64,000 bases of DNA from Canna indica (GCA_034359265.1 CP136898.1:38587501-38651500); one strand, 5' to 3'. Shown: positions 45,696-57,501, counted from the first letter of the stretch. Notes: generated by a model not told the origin, from the sequence alone. Program-made: numbers and translations.

Positions 45696-48569
45696 ACATC
45701 AATCAAAAAGGGCAAGAAGGGTCTATCTATTCAAATGGGTGAAAGACAAGTATTTTTTCATGAAGTTGAGACTCTAAAGATTTTGCATGAAACAAGAAAA
45801 TCTCAACCAAGGGATGGAAAACAAATGATTAATATGAAACAAAATCATACATGATATGTTTAAAGCTAAATTTTTAAATTCAAGATAAGTCATGTATGTT
45901 CTCAAAATGAATATTGTTTCTTTTTCATGACATTTTTAAATTTCATTCAAACTTTCAAAATACAAAGATATAGTCATTTAACTCATGTATTAAGTTTGAA
46001 TTGAAACTAATGTCATTTGATCTAAATATGAACTTAGCACATTTTTATTTGAAATAAGCATGAAAACATGAAGGTGCTAAGTCTTAAGTTTTGCTATCTA
46101 CTCATGTTTTCTCAAACTCAGGCATCAAGACATTAAACATGAGATAATGTAAGTCTATGAATCAAGTTTGGGCTTAAGATGAAATTTTTAATTCACTTTG
46201 TTGACTTAGGTCAATTTATACTTAAAGTTTTCAAAGAATCAAACTTTTAAGTTTATACAAAATCATATTTTTGATAAAAAACTTTGGTATCAATTTTTTT
46301 TGGATGAAAATTTTTTATACCAAATATTGAGTGGTCATTTGAAATGTATGAACAAAGTTTAAACTCAAAAGAATTTTTAAAAACCATTTTTCATCCTATA
46401 TTGATTTTAATCAAAAGCTTATTTTTAAGATATCGCTCAAAATATCAAAATCATTTTTAAAAATGATTTTGCTCAAGAAATAATGAGAAAGATATTAGGG
46501 ATGAAATCAAAATAGCATGCACAAAGTTTCATTTGAAGTTTTTGAAGAAAATTCAAAGTATCGAAAAGATTGATATATCAAATAAGTGATACTTTGTGTT
46601 TTTGAAATTCAACTTCAAAATTCCATTTTAAATTAGATTCTTGATGAAATTTTTTGAAATTTTTACTGATAATACTAGATTTTTCAGTAAATTTGTAGTT
46701 TCAAGAATCATCTAAAAAGGATTTTTCTATATTTTCCTAGAAATAACTAAAATTGGTGATACAAATTGTTGAACAAATAACAATCCTTGTAATTTTCAGT
46801 TATTTCTTAAAACTTGTTCAATTTTTATTCAAATTTTTATGACACCATAATGTGATCATGTAAAGAGTATATGTCAAGTTTGAGATGAAAATTATATTCT
46901 TAAGTCAAGATATCAACCTAGCATGATTTCATTCAAAACTAAGCTAGTTATCATGAAACTTGCTAAGTTTCAATCTTAACATTTACTCATGATTTTTCAT
47001 ACTTAAACCTATGGATACTTAACATGAGTAAATCTAAACATGTTTCTCAAATATGGATCATAAATGAGACATTTAAGTCAACTAGGTTCAAAAGAGGTAA
47101 TTATGAATTAACCTCTATTGGCATTTTATTCATGTCCATATGAATTTTTCATTCTAAATGCATGAAAATATGTCATACCTATTCCTAAACATGTTTATGA
47201 AGTTTGGACTTAAAGTCAAGTGTCCAAGTCAATTTTCATCTACACATGAGTCAATTTTCAACTTAGGTCAAACATTTTAAGCTTAAGTCCACTAATGTGA
47301 TCTAGTTATCACATTTTCATCTACACATAAATTTTCAAGATTGAATACCTAGAATCATATCATGTGTGTCTAAACATGTTTGTTTGATGTTTACTCAAAA
47401 TGATGTCTCTACTATGAGTTTTAACCTAGAGCAAGTTTCATTCAATCAAGATATCATGAAATTGCCTAAGTTATTCAAATTTTTCTTACTCATGAAAATT
47501 CAAACATTTATCATGCAAAATCAATCATGAGTATATAGAAATCATTTAAGCATGAGTATTCAATTATTTTACAAAGATTTTTGCAAAATTAAATTCATAT
47601 CTTATTTCTTGAAAATTTGCCCAACTTTTCATTCCCTTTTTCATTTTCTTTTAGATAGCATAGCCTTTCAAATTTTTATCACTTGCAAGTAGACATCATT
47701 AGTATCATAATGAAATAATATATCAACTTAGCAAGTTAACATACTAAATAGCAAGGTTCAATGCAAAGTTTCATTTGAAACCTTAACCTATGCTAAATTT
47801 TAAAGATTCATTTTCTATAATTTACATGTTATCCAAACGAATCAAAGAGATCTTAGAATATGACATATTTGAAGAGTAAGATCTCTAAACATGTTACACT
47901 AGTTTGGACTTACAAGAAGGTCTCTAATAATAGGTATTTACCTAGAGCAAGTTTCATTCAATGAAATTTGTCTAAGTACTAAAGTTTTTACCTACTCATG
48001 AGAAATCAAAGATTTTACATGTAATTACCATCATGAGTAAAGAGACATACTTTAAGCATAAGCATTGAGGTATAATACAAAGATTTTAAAATTATCAAGG
48101 TTATGCCCGATTCATGATGATTTAGCCAAACTAATATTTTTCATCCTAAATAGCCTTCCTAAAATCTTATAACTTGCAAGTAAGTTGCACTAATATTTTT
48201 GGAGAAAATATAGCTACTTAGCAAGCTAACTCATCCAAAAAGTAAAGAGATGCATCAAGTATCATTATCAAGTATCACTTTGCTAAATGGTTTCAAATTC
48301 GTTTTAAATAAGGTCAAGATATATCAAAAACGAATTTTAAGAGATCACAAAAATAATAAATATGAAAAATATGATCTCCAACCCTTCCTATTGGTTGAAA
48401 ACCGAAAGGCCACAATGTGCCTACGATTTAGAACCTCAAGGTCGCTTAGGCCCATTACAGGCCACTGGGGTCTCCGAAGAGACCGGAAAATCAAAAATTA
48501 AAAACATTTTTGAAATATATTAAGAGCGGGGAAAATCAATCAATTTTAAGCATGTATCATAACTCCAAC
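45696..48569 (-). other. Non-coding internal region of copy H
   Basis: About 2.9 kb of AT-rich text with no pol motif in any frame. It has loosely repeated units such as TTTCATTCAATCAAGATATCATGAAATTG and ACTCATG...TCAAACATTT. Bases 47440-48540 match 36671-37260 of copy D, including GGTTGAAAACCGAAAGGCCAC, so it belongs to the family, not to an insertion. Confidence 0.7.
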
Positions 48570-48965
48570 CACTACTAGAAAAATGGTCATCAGCAACGGC
48601 TGATGCCGTTGCTGAGCCGTTGCTGAAGAGCATCAGCAACGGCTGAGCCGTTGCAATAGCGCCGTGACAGAAAGTCGCGTTGCTGATGACTTAGCAACGG
48701 ATCAGCAACGGCCGCTCGGGCCGTCGCTCAAAACATTATCAGCAACGGCCGCTGGGCCGTTGCTAAAAATATTATCAGCAACGGTTTTGCCACAGACCCA
48801 GAGCCGTTGCTGATACCATTAATAGCAACGGCCGCTGAGTCCGTAGCAACACCGTTAGTAAAACTCCGTCGCTAAGCCGTTGCTGTAGGTCATCAGCAAC
48901 GGCTCTCGATACACTTTTAGCAACGGCTTTCCCACGGACGCCCGTGGGAAAGCCGTTGCTGATGA
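48570..48965. repeat. CACTA copy 2, subterminal repeats (left)
   Basis: More than fifteen CAGCAACGGC or GCCGTTGCTG motifs in both directions. A matching block is at about 53915-54221. Confidence 0.9.
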
Positions 48966-49283
48966 CCTATGCCTGCAACCAGAAAATTTGAAAATTTCAA
49001 ATTTCCATTGATACATTGATACATTTATCTGATACATAACTCACACACCCATACCCTCATACACACATTCATTCACACATCACAAACATCTCATACACAT
49101 TCATTCACACATCACAAACACACCAAGATATACATCAAAACAATTATATTTATATTCATAATTATCCACGATAGTATAAACACAATTCAAATGTAAAATT
49201 GAAGTATCAACATCTCAATAACATAGTCAATATAAATTAAACAAGTTCAATATCTGAGTAACAAAGTCAATATAAACAAAATC
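48966..49283 (-). other. 3' flank of the TNPA-like gene
   Basis: AT-rich text with CATACACACATTCATTCACACATC repeats. No gene. It would hold the transcript end. Confidence 0.5.
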
Positions 49284-50550
49284 TCACGATGACGATGGAG
49301 GATGGCCTGGATCATATGGCGGGGTCTGGAGTGCTTGAGTGTACACCGGCGTGGACTGACTCAAGGATGATGGATTAGATGATGCCGAAGAGATGCCTGC
49401 TTCGGGATGTCCCGACAAGTTGCGTAGCATAGCTTCTATATTCGCCATCGTCTGACTCTGACGCGCCATCGTCTGACTCTGACGCTCCATCATCTCAGTC
49501 TGACGCGCGACCGTCTCCTCTAGTGTCCTTATCCTATTACTATGATCATAACTGGATCTAGAGGTGGACGGCCGCTCACCAGCGACCGGAGGGGTCGGTG
49601 CCCCAAGTGGCCCTAGTACGGCTCGCGCATGACCACTATCTGCGAAGCCATATACGCGGCCATGGTCCCAGCCACCTGCGGCCTCGACCCACGATGCTGC
49701 GTCAAAGTCCTCGGGGGTACCCCCGCGCTGCACCACCGTCCGGCTGTACGTCTCCTACTCGAGTTTGATTTTTTGTTTAATATTTATCATAAAACTTAAA
49801 TTATAAATATATAATGAATAATTTAAACAAATATATAATTACCACAATGTATGCAGCGCGGTTGTCGATGTACTCCCCCGTCCCATGTGCTCGACGGTGA
49901 GTCCGCTCAAACACCGCCATCGGGGAGGGTCGCTGGACAGTCCCGTCATCCGACACCGTCGTCTACATTTACAAAACAAATACATTAATTAGTACACATA
50001 ATAACAAATAAAATATATAATTAAACGATATACTTACCATACGGTTTGCGTGCACTGCAAATGCAACAGAGCCGCCGGTGTGACGCGCTGCTCCCCCCGA
50101 CATGCGATTTCTAGCCGCATTCTGAGAAACCTCCTGCCATCGATCCGTCGACCATATCCCCACGAGCTGGTCCCATATATCCGGAGTAATCCAACTGGGG
50201 CCGTATCCCCGAGTCTCCGCGATGTTAGTGGTCCCAGCTCGGGCCATCGCTCGGGACCGAGCCTGCCCCAGCTGCCCGTTGTACCTTGCCCGGGAAATAG
50301 ACTCCCAGGCAGCGTAAATGAAGGACCTCTGGTCCTCGACCCATGTATAGCGAGCCTGCAAAATAATAATATCAGTACCAATTCTTAATATATCATCATG
50401 CATGTAAAAAAAAAAAAAATACGTGCCTCAAACTCGCGCCATAACATGTCGACGTGCTCGCTAGGCACGTGAGACCACGTAGGCCATGCCCCGTGCATGT
50501 ATCGTCGAATAGTAGAAGAAATGCTCCTCGGCACTTCTTCTTGCTCGAAC
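49284..50550 (-). CDS. CACTA TNPA-like gene (transposase_24 type), 5' exon missing
   Basis: This is the DNA-binding partner that recognises subterminal repeats. Four exons can be read on the minus strand: 50550-50427, 50355-50038, 49962-49843 and 49754-49284, the last three joined in phase 0 and without stops. Exon 1 has HGAWPTWSHVPSEHVDMLW, exon 2 has YTWVEDQRSFIYAAWE and WQEVSQNAARNRMSGG, exon 3 has DGTVQRPSPMAVFERTHRR, and exon 4 has GGTPEDFDAASWVEAAGG, a Met/Gln-rich coiled coil (TEMMERQSQTMARQSQTMA) and a Ser/Pro tail. The first intron would use a GC donor. The Pro-rich first exon seen in CACTA copy 1 is missing, so no proper start codon is present. Confidence 0.75.
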
Positions 50551-50607
50551 CTGCACAACAAAAATAAATTTTAATATTATATTATGATATAATGAATTTG
50601 TAATGAT

Positions 50608-52848
50608 TCATAATTCATGATATATCTCGATGTGTGTTGACATATCTTCGACTCGAAGGACATTTGCACAGATGCTTCTAAAAAACATACTTAATTCAGT
50701 CAACGGACCCCAAATATTATCAGGTAGAAGATCTCGAAATGCGATCGGAAGTAATCTCTGCATGAATACATGACAATCATGGCTCTTCATCCCTGATATT
50801 TTGCAATCATCGACGTTCACACATCGAGATAAGTTTGAAGCATATCCATCGGGTAATCTGAGTTCTTTTACCCATTGACAAACATCTTTGATCTGTTATT
50901 TATTTAACACATATAGGGCCTTCGGTTTCAGATATCGTCCGTTGACCTCTTGTAACTCCAACTCTGGTCTTTTACAAAGTATTTTCAGATCATGTCGGGC
51001 TTTGACATTATCTTTAGTTTTTCCAGAAATATCCATCACAGTGTTGAAAATATTATCAAACACATTTTTTTCAATGTGCATGACATCTAAATTATGTCGA
51101 ATCAATAATGAACTCCAATAGGGCAATTCCCAAAAGATACTTTTTTTCACCCAGTTGTGTGTTTGGCCAAAACCTGACACTCTTTCATTGCGACCGAATA
51201 CAATATCTGGAAGTGCTGAAACACGTGCTAACATTTGTTCACCAGACAACATCGGTGGTGGCCCATCTCTTTCGACTCTGCCCTTAGTAAATTTATTACG
51301 ATTCCTTCGATACTGGTGATGAACCGGTAGGAATCGACGATGACAATCAAAGAATGAGATTTTTCGTCCGTTCTGAAGATTGATTGATTTAGAGTGTTCC
51401 ATACAATACGGGCAAGAGAGTCGGCCGTGAGTGCTCCAACCCGACAACATGCCGTACGCGGGGAAATCATTGATTGTCCACAAGACCGCGGCCTTTAAAT
51501 TGAAGTTTTGCTTCCGATGACAATCATAAGTGACAGCTCCCTCAGTCCACAATGTTTTCAATTCATCTATCAAGGGTCTGAGAAATATGTCAATTTCTTT
51601 TCGCGGACCCTTAGGACCCGGAATAATCATCGAAAGATAAATAAATTCATCTTTCATGCACATTGACGGTGGCAAATTATAAACTGTCAGCAGCACTGGC
51701 CAAACTGAATAAGGAGTTGCAGAATGTCCAAACGGATTAAAACCATCTGTGCACAATCCCAATCTGATATTTCTAGTATCCATAGCAAATGAAGGATAAC
51801 ATGTATCCAAATGTTTCCATGCTTCACTGTCAGATGGATGAGTCATTACTGTATCATCACGACTTCTTGCATGCCAACTCATGTAGGGGGCTGTCTTTTC
51901 CGACATGAATAACCTTTGAAGCCTCGGTGTTAGTGGAAAATACCGAAGCACCTTAAACGGGATATTTTTCTGTCGGACCGATTTCTTCTCCTTGTAACGA
52001 GGGTGTTGACATACAGGGCATTTATCCAACTGCACATTTTCTTTATAATATAAAATGCAGTTATTTTGGCACGCGTGTATTTTTTCGTACCCAAGCCCCA
52101 ATTTTCTCATTAGCTTTTTAGTCTTATAAAAAGTAGGCTCAAACTTGTTATCAGTAGGCAGCATTCCATTAATCAATCCAGCAATCCGATCATACGCAAC
52201 TCCGCTGATATTACAATCGGCCTTGATGATTAAGAGCTGTGTCATTGCTGAAAACCTAGTGTATTTAGGACAATTCTCATACAAAGGTTCATCGGCAGCT
52301 TTCAACATCTCGTAAAATTCTGCAGCTTCTTTATTCGGTAATTCAATCTCTACCGCAGCCCCTACTTCTGTGATATCAACCGTTGTAGTATCTGGTGGGA
52401 CTGATGTCTGAAGAACTGGCCGATCAACATTATCATTCAGGCGGAATTGACCCCCAAGACTATCAAGTATCATAGTTCTATAGGGATTACATTGACCGGA
52501 TGAAGAAGCACCAGCAGAGGAAGATTCACCATATGTCTGAACGACAGGATTGCTCGACGTCCCGACTTCGCGTGACTCCCCGTGACAAGTCCATAGAAAA
52601 TATCTCGGTGCAAATCCTTTGGTATATAGATGCAGAGTGACAGTCTCCCGATCCAAAAATCGTCCATTTGAACAAATGCGGCACGGACATCGGATTTGAT
52701 CATCCATGCTAACGAAATTCAGATTCGAATAGGCGAAATTTAGGAAGTACGTTACGCCTAATCGAAACTCATTCGTTAAAGCTCCACGATTAAGACGTCG
52801 GTACATCCAACTTCGATCAGCCGACATGATTCTGTCAATCAATGACAA
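50608..52848 (-). pseudogene. CACTA TNP2 transposase, nonsense mutation and C-terminal deletion
   Basis: This is the best preserved transposase of the window. The open frame starts at 52848, but the family start MSADRSWMYRR begins at 52827 and is likelier. Domains in order: transposase-associated zinc domain (CPCRICSNGRFLD, LYTKGFAPRYFLW, residues about 50-95), then the TNP2 core with CPVCQHPRYK, DTRNIRLGLCTDGFNPFG, LSGWSTHGRLSCPYC and HNLDVMHIEKNVFDNI, all conserved family blocks. An in-frame TAA at 50898-50896 breaks the frame after YVLNK. The same frame goes on with KISGMKSHDCHVFMQRLLP, the start of DUF4218, and stops at 50608. The rest of DUF4218 and the DUF4216 region are deleted. Confidence 0.92.
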
Positions 52849-52901
52849 TTTCTTTGGTTAATGTCTTTAGGTGAGATTGTCCTATTCCATTCGGGATTTA
52901 T

Positions 52902-53091
52902 GTTATTCGTACTGCACTTACATTTTTATTTTAACTGTTAACTAATTATTCTAAATTTCGACAGCATCTCCCTACAGTTCTCCGAATACGCATATCATCT
53001 GGGCGCGTATCGGAGAACAAGAGAGATGTTGCCGAAATTTAGAATAATTAGTTAACAGTTAAAATAAAAACGTAAGTGCAGTACAAATAAC
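52902..53091. repeat. Long hairpin upstream of TNP2 (copy 2)
   Basis: Bases 52902-52991 and 53005-53091 are inverted copies, about 90% identical by eye, with a 13-base loop. Shared runs include TTTTATTTTAACTGTTAACT and CTAATTATTCTAAATTTCG. The hairpin ends 54 bp before the open frame and 75 bp before the likelier start codon. Confidence 0.9.
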
Positions 53092-53298
53092 TATATTCCC
53101 AAATTGTCCAATCAGGGACAATTCAAGAATTGTACGTCGTATAAAAGATCATCTACTTCTTTTACACGAACATACAATTCCCGAACGGATCTAAGGTTTT
53201 GCTAAATCATATCCGATCGTCGATGCGTACGTGAAACATATCAACTCGTCGGAGGATGATTATTTTCTAAATGTTTCGAGACAGTTCGAGTCCATATT

Positions 53299-53480
53299 GG
53301 ACGATTTCGGCGCGCGTCCGAAGTGGACGATTCCGGCGCGAGTCCGAATTGGACGATTCCGGCGCGCGTCCGAAGTGGACGATTCCGGTGCGAGTCCAAA
53401 TTGGACGATACCGGCGCGCGTCTGAAGTGGACGATACCGGCGCGCGTCCGAAGTGGACGATTCCGGCGCGCGTCCGAAAT
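53299..53480 (-). repeat. 26-bp tandem repeat upstream of TNP2 (copy 2)
   Basis: Exactly seven 26-bp units of GGACGATTCCGGCGCGCGTC plus GAAGT-like ends, 182 bp in all. Early units alternate between CGCGCGTCCGAAGT and CGCGAGTCCGAATT endings. Plus-strand frames across it are artefacts. Confidence 0.95.
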
Positions 53481-53914
53481 TAATCTAAACCCTAATAATT
53501 AATCTAACAAATTAAACAATTAATCTAAACAATTAATTAACAATTATTAAATAATTAATTAACAAATATAAAATAATATAAACTATATATATATATACTA
53601 AATTCCGGCGCCGGAGTCCACCCTCCGGCGCCGGCGTACAGTGGCCGGACACAATGTCCGGCCAGTGCAGAAGGTCCGGCGGCGGCCGAAACCCTAGAAA
53701 TAGGGTTTCGGTCGGGTGATTTCCGCCGGCCGCAGGGAAGAGACGGCAGCAGGGGAGACTTACCTGAACAAGTCGGCAGTAGCGGTCGGCGTCGTCGGCG
53801 TCGTCGGCGTCGGCAGCAGCGGCAGCGGCGGCGAGTGGCGTCGGCAGGAGCGGCGGCGACAGCAGCGAGCAGCGGGAGGAAGAAGAGTCGGGCGCGAGAG
53901 CGTACCCTATATAA

Positions 53915-54221
53915 ACTTATCAGCAACGGCTCACTCGCCCGTTAGAACGCCGTTGCTGATAAGTTATCATCAGCAACGGCTCACTTATCCGTTAGCAAGC
54001 CGTTGCTAAAGATTAAAAAATCAGCAACGGCTCGCCTTTCCGTCAGAAAGCCGTTGCTGATAATTAAAATAATCAGCAACGGCTCGGGTTTCCGTTAGAA
54101 CGCCGTTGCAGATACAGTTTTCTGCAACGGCTCGGGCGGCCGTAAGAATGCCGTTGCAAATAGCAACGGCTTGAGCGGCCGTCGCTGATAGCCGTTGCTG
54201 AAGACGAAGTTTCTAGTAGTG
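53915..54221. repeat. CACTA copy 2, subterminal repeats (right)
   Basis: About twelve CAGCAACGGCTC and GCCGTTGCTGAT motifs, ending at the inverted terminal repeat. Confidence 0.9.
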
Positions 54222-54291
54222 AACTTAGATAAAGCAAAGGGATATAGGAGATGATACCATAATAGTTTTGATGTCCACTTTACCTAAGGCA

Positions 54292-55800
54292 TCAAGGTGA
54301 TTTGAAGTTGCAACCTCTTGGAGATTTCTCATTAAGATCCAAGGTCAACTTTAATCCTTCAAAAGAGCATGATACCTTTGGTACCCAAATAGCTTTGGGT
54401 CCTTGGGGGTTAGAGGGCTTAAGAATCCAAAGTGTTCTAGCAACACTTGGATTTCTCTTTAATGCGCAATCATGGATGGCATGCCCAAATACACCACAAC
54501 AAAAGCAATGTCCATGAAATTTTTTCTTTTCATTTTTAACATGGACATGAGATTTAATTTTTGAATGCTTGTCATGTGAAACATGATGAGTATGAACATT
54601 CTTAGAAAAAACATTTTTCTTTTGAGTATGAGGTTTAATGGTAGAATGCTTAGCATGGGAATGATGATGAACATTGGCATTCTTTACATAAGCATTTTTC
54701 ATTCTAGTGTTCTTAGGAAATGAAACATTTTTTAATTCATTTACTTTCTTATTCAAGAAAGTAATCTCACTTTTCATTTCATTCATGGATTTATGTAATG
54801 CATGTAATTGGGATTTTGACATGCAATTCTCTTTTTCTAAATTGTTATTCTTGAGCTTCAAGTCCTTAAGCTCAAGTTCTACATACATTATCATGGCATG
54901 AATCAAATGAACTAGATTTCAATTTTTCATTTTCTAGTTTGGATTCATGCAAATGAGAATTAAGCATTACATTTTCCTTTTTTAGCATTTTGTTTTCCGT
55001 ATCTTTTCTAACTAGCAAGGCATATATTTTTTGACATTCATCAACTAGTTCTTCATATGGCATATTGAATTAACTAGATGAGCTAGTACTAACATTATTA
55101 TTATTATGACTAAAAGGAGAAGAGTGTACCTCATCTTTGGTACTTATGAGGCAAACTTTTGAAGTAGCTTCATAGTCATTGCTAGAGGGTGCTTCAAATG
55201 TGTGAGAGGTGGAGTGGAAGCACTTGACCTCTTCCTTGCTTTGTTCTTCATGCTTGGGCAATTTTTCTTCACATGCTCACTCTCTTTGCAAGCATGACAG
55301 ATTACTCTTCTTTTTCGGCTCTTGGTGCTACTTCTTTGACTAGAAGAGCTATGGGCATCAAAACCAAGATTAGTAGTAGGAGTGTGACCATTGTCATCAC
55401 CACCTTCATCAAACATGCCAATTTCTTCGGTTTTGGCATAATCATATAAAACATTTAACGAGGCCCATAAATCAAAAGCCGAAGAACAATGCATGACTTT
55501 TTCTAAGATGTCATTTGGTAATGTGCAAAGAATATAATTCATGGCATCTCTATTATACTTAAACATTTTCTTATCCATTTCACTCCAAGCATACATATCA
55601 TCCTTAGGTTCAATGAATTCCCAATGTAACATGTTAAAGACTCCAAACCCTTTAGTCTTTAAATGGGTGTACATCCTATATTTCCAAAGACCAAAGTTTG
55701 AGTCAACGAACCTAGGGGGTGTAGGCGCTACCGACTCTAGAGTCATTTCAAGATCGAGACGAATTATAGAAGGGATGGTGAAATCACAATCTACGACCCG
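54292..55800 (-). pseudogene. gag of copy H
   Basis: The N-terminal frame (open from 55812) holds PPRFVDSNFGLWKYRMYTHL and ILEKVMHCSSAFDLW, then a first knuckle CHACKESEHVKKNC in which the usual Gly before His is Glu. A frameshift near 55150 and a stop near 55070 and 54872 follow. The coiled coil is at about 55060-54760, and the last frame (54906-54292) has a His-rich segment, the second knuckle CFCCGVFGHAIHDC and the ending GPKAIWVPKV. The gag starts within about 60 bases of the primer-binding site, which leaves almost no leader. Confidence 0.85.
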
Positions 55801-55813
55801 CTCTGATACCAAT
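55800..55813 (-). other. Primer-binding site of copy H
   Basis: Minus-strand TTGGTATCAGAGCG joins the LTR end and matches the copia consensus fully. Confidence 0.85.
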
Positions 55814-57030
55814 TATTGGCGGAATGGCGACACTAGAGGGGGGTGAACAGTGTGTTTACTAATTCGATTAGCCTAAATCTAATTTTAAACGATTACTTAG
55901 ATCGATTAGGCGATTTGCAATTCGATGCGATTAAATGCGGAAGCTTATAAATGATTAAGTAATTTAAGCACAACAAGATGAAAGCAATGCAAACACGCAA
56001 TTTATAGTGGTTCGGCCCCAATACCTACTCCACTACCTAAGCACCCCGCTTAGGATTTTCAAACTAGGTTTTCCTAGATTAATTAGAGTTTCCCTTACAA
56101 CGAGGACTTTGCACCAGAAAGTCTCCGCTCTCCAACCGAAGGCACTTCCACACCCGGAAGTATCCCGCCTTCCTACCGAGAGCACTTTCCCACCTCAACC
56201 TAAGGGACAACTAGAACTAATCCTAGTAATCACAAAGTATATACAAGTAGCTTTACTCCTTCTACACCAAGGATACCACTTTACCCAATTCAAGACCTAA
56301 CACCCGGTCTTACAAACTCAAATTAAACAATGGATAGAAAACTATCCGTTACAGGCCGCTGGTCGAATGGTCAGTCGACCGACTGGTCGATCGGTCTTTC
56401 GACCGCTTCTATTTTCTCTATGGTCGATCGACCGCCCAGACATGACTATTCATCCCCAACCTTCGGTCGACCGACTGGATCTCGTGTCTTCAGCTTTCTG
56501 CAGGTCGGTCGACCAACCGGTCGACCGCCAAGCCTACTGCCCAAAACCAGCCACCGTCGGTCGACCGACTGGTCAACCGAAGTGCCCACTGTCATTTTTT
56601 GACAGTGTTCGATCGACCGACCGGTCAACTAAAATGGCTGGGCCTTGCTTTCTTACCCTATTCGGTCGACCGCCTGATCGACCGAACATAAGCTAAAATT
56701 GCATTTTCAGCCTATTTCTTCTGCGCTTGGTTTCCGGGTTCCGACTTTCAATGAGCATCATCTTGGAGAGCTTTTGATTTGATCTTTGGACTCATCCAAG
56801 CGACTTTGGTGCACTCATCGACCTTCGATAAAATTCCGCGACGAACCCGAGCGCGATGATCAATGCCCTTCCGATTTTCGATTTATCTTATTTTTTCGAT
56901 CGAGGATATCGAACACTAATTGATGAGAAACCTGAAACATATTCTCAATGAAATCATTAGTCCCATGTTTGTTATCATCAAAACCATCAAAACTGAGATT
57001 AAGACTAAGGTTGAAAACCTAAAGCCAACA
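55814..57030 (-). repeat. 5' LTR of copy H
   Basis: A 1217-bp LTR from TGTTGGCTTTAGG (at 57030, minus) to GCCAATA. The GGTCGACC-type palindrome array is long here (about 56345-56700), with at least a dozen units; no clear TATA box follows it. Confidence 0.88.
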
Positions 57031-57501
57031 AGATCGGGTGACGACGACTTCAGAATTTCCGACGATGACGCGAATTCCGGATCGATCCAAGCCCACAAGC
57101 CCCCTCCTTGCTCCTTCTCCTCTTTCTCCCTTGCGGCCTTGTGCGATTCAATGGTTGAGTTGCACGGCTGCCATATGGGGGGGGGAGGGGGGGTGTTTAT
57201 CCCCTCAACCATCTTTCCAAAGATGGTTTCAAGGCTCACTTAAGTCATACTCGAAACTCGACTAAACCCGAACTTGACTCGGGTTCCGACCCAACCCATA
57301 ACATGACTCGAGTTAACTTAATTTAAGGTATGATTTTATAAAAGGAAAGTTAATTATCCAATAAACTTTATGATTCATTAGCCGAGTCATACCTTTTCAC
57401 TCGAGGCGATCCTGAGGCTCGACTCGACTACCCCCGGGTCCGACACGCTGCACCAAAACAGATTATATATATATATAAGGAAACTTTTTTCAGGTCTTAC
57501 A

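Larger units (their letters stand above)
48570..54221 (-). mobile_element. CACTA (En/Spm) DNA transposon, copy 2
   Basis: Perfect 12-bp inverted ends CACTACTAGAAA and TTTCTAGTAGTG. AAC on both sides (48567-48569, 54222-54224) is the 3-bp target duplication. Subterminal CAGCAACGGC arrays lie at both ends. Inside, on the minus strand, are a 26-bp tandem repeat, a hairpin, TNP2 and a TNPA-like gene. Intact ends make it the youngest-looking element of the window. TNP2 lacks its C-terminal part, so it would need help to move. Confidence 0.96.
44997..57030 (-). mobile_element. TGTTGGCC-family gag-only element (copy H), host of CACTA copy 2
   Basis: On the minus strand: 5' LTR 57030-55814, primer-binding site 55813-55800, gag 55800-54292, a long non-coding part, a cluster of polypurine tracts, and a shortened 3' LTR 45461-44997. 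Without the CACTA the internal region is about 4.7 kb. No protease, integrase, reverse transcriptase or RNase H motif is visible in it. This is the most complete copy of the family. Confidence 0.85.
42868..57501. mobile_element. Solo-LTR-like unit of about 2.6 kb, split by copy H
   Basis: It begins TGTCACACCCCGA and ends GGTCTTACA, with a perfect target duplication GTTCC (42863-42867 and 57502-57506). Its own sequence is 42868-44996 and 57031-57501. TG...CA ends, 5-bp duplication and lack of genes fit a long gypsy-type solo LTR; a GGGGTGTGACA end on the minus strand suggests it reads minus. It holds a 33-bp TA microsatellite at 43758-43790 and no coding region. Confidence 0.75.

Noticed and set aside
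50034..50388. Alternative open frames in the TNPA-like exon 2
   Set aside because: Exon 2 in its proper frame matches the same exon in CACTA copy 1; the others do not.
53231..54009. Open frames over the 26-bp repeat and the GC-rich end of CACTA copy 2
   Set aside because: They are translations of tandem repeats and of Arg/Ala-rich DNA upstream of TNP2. The element's real genes read the other way.
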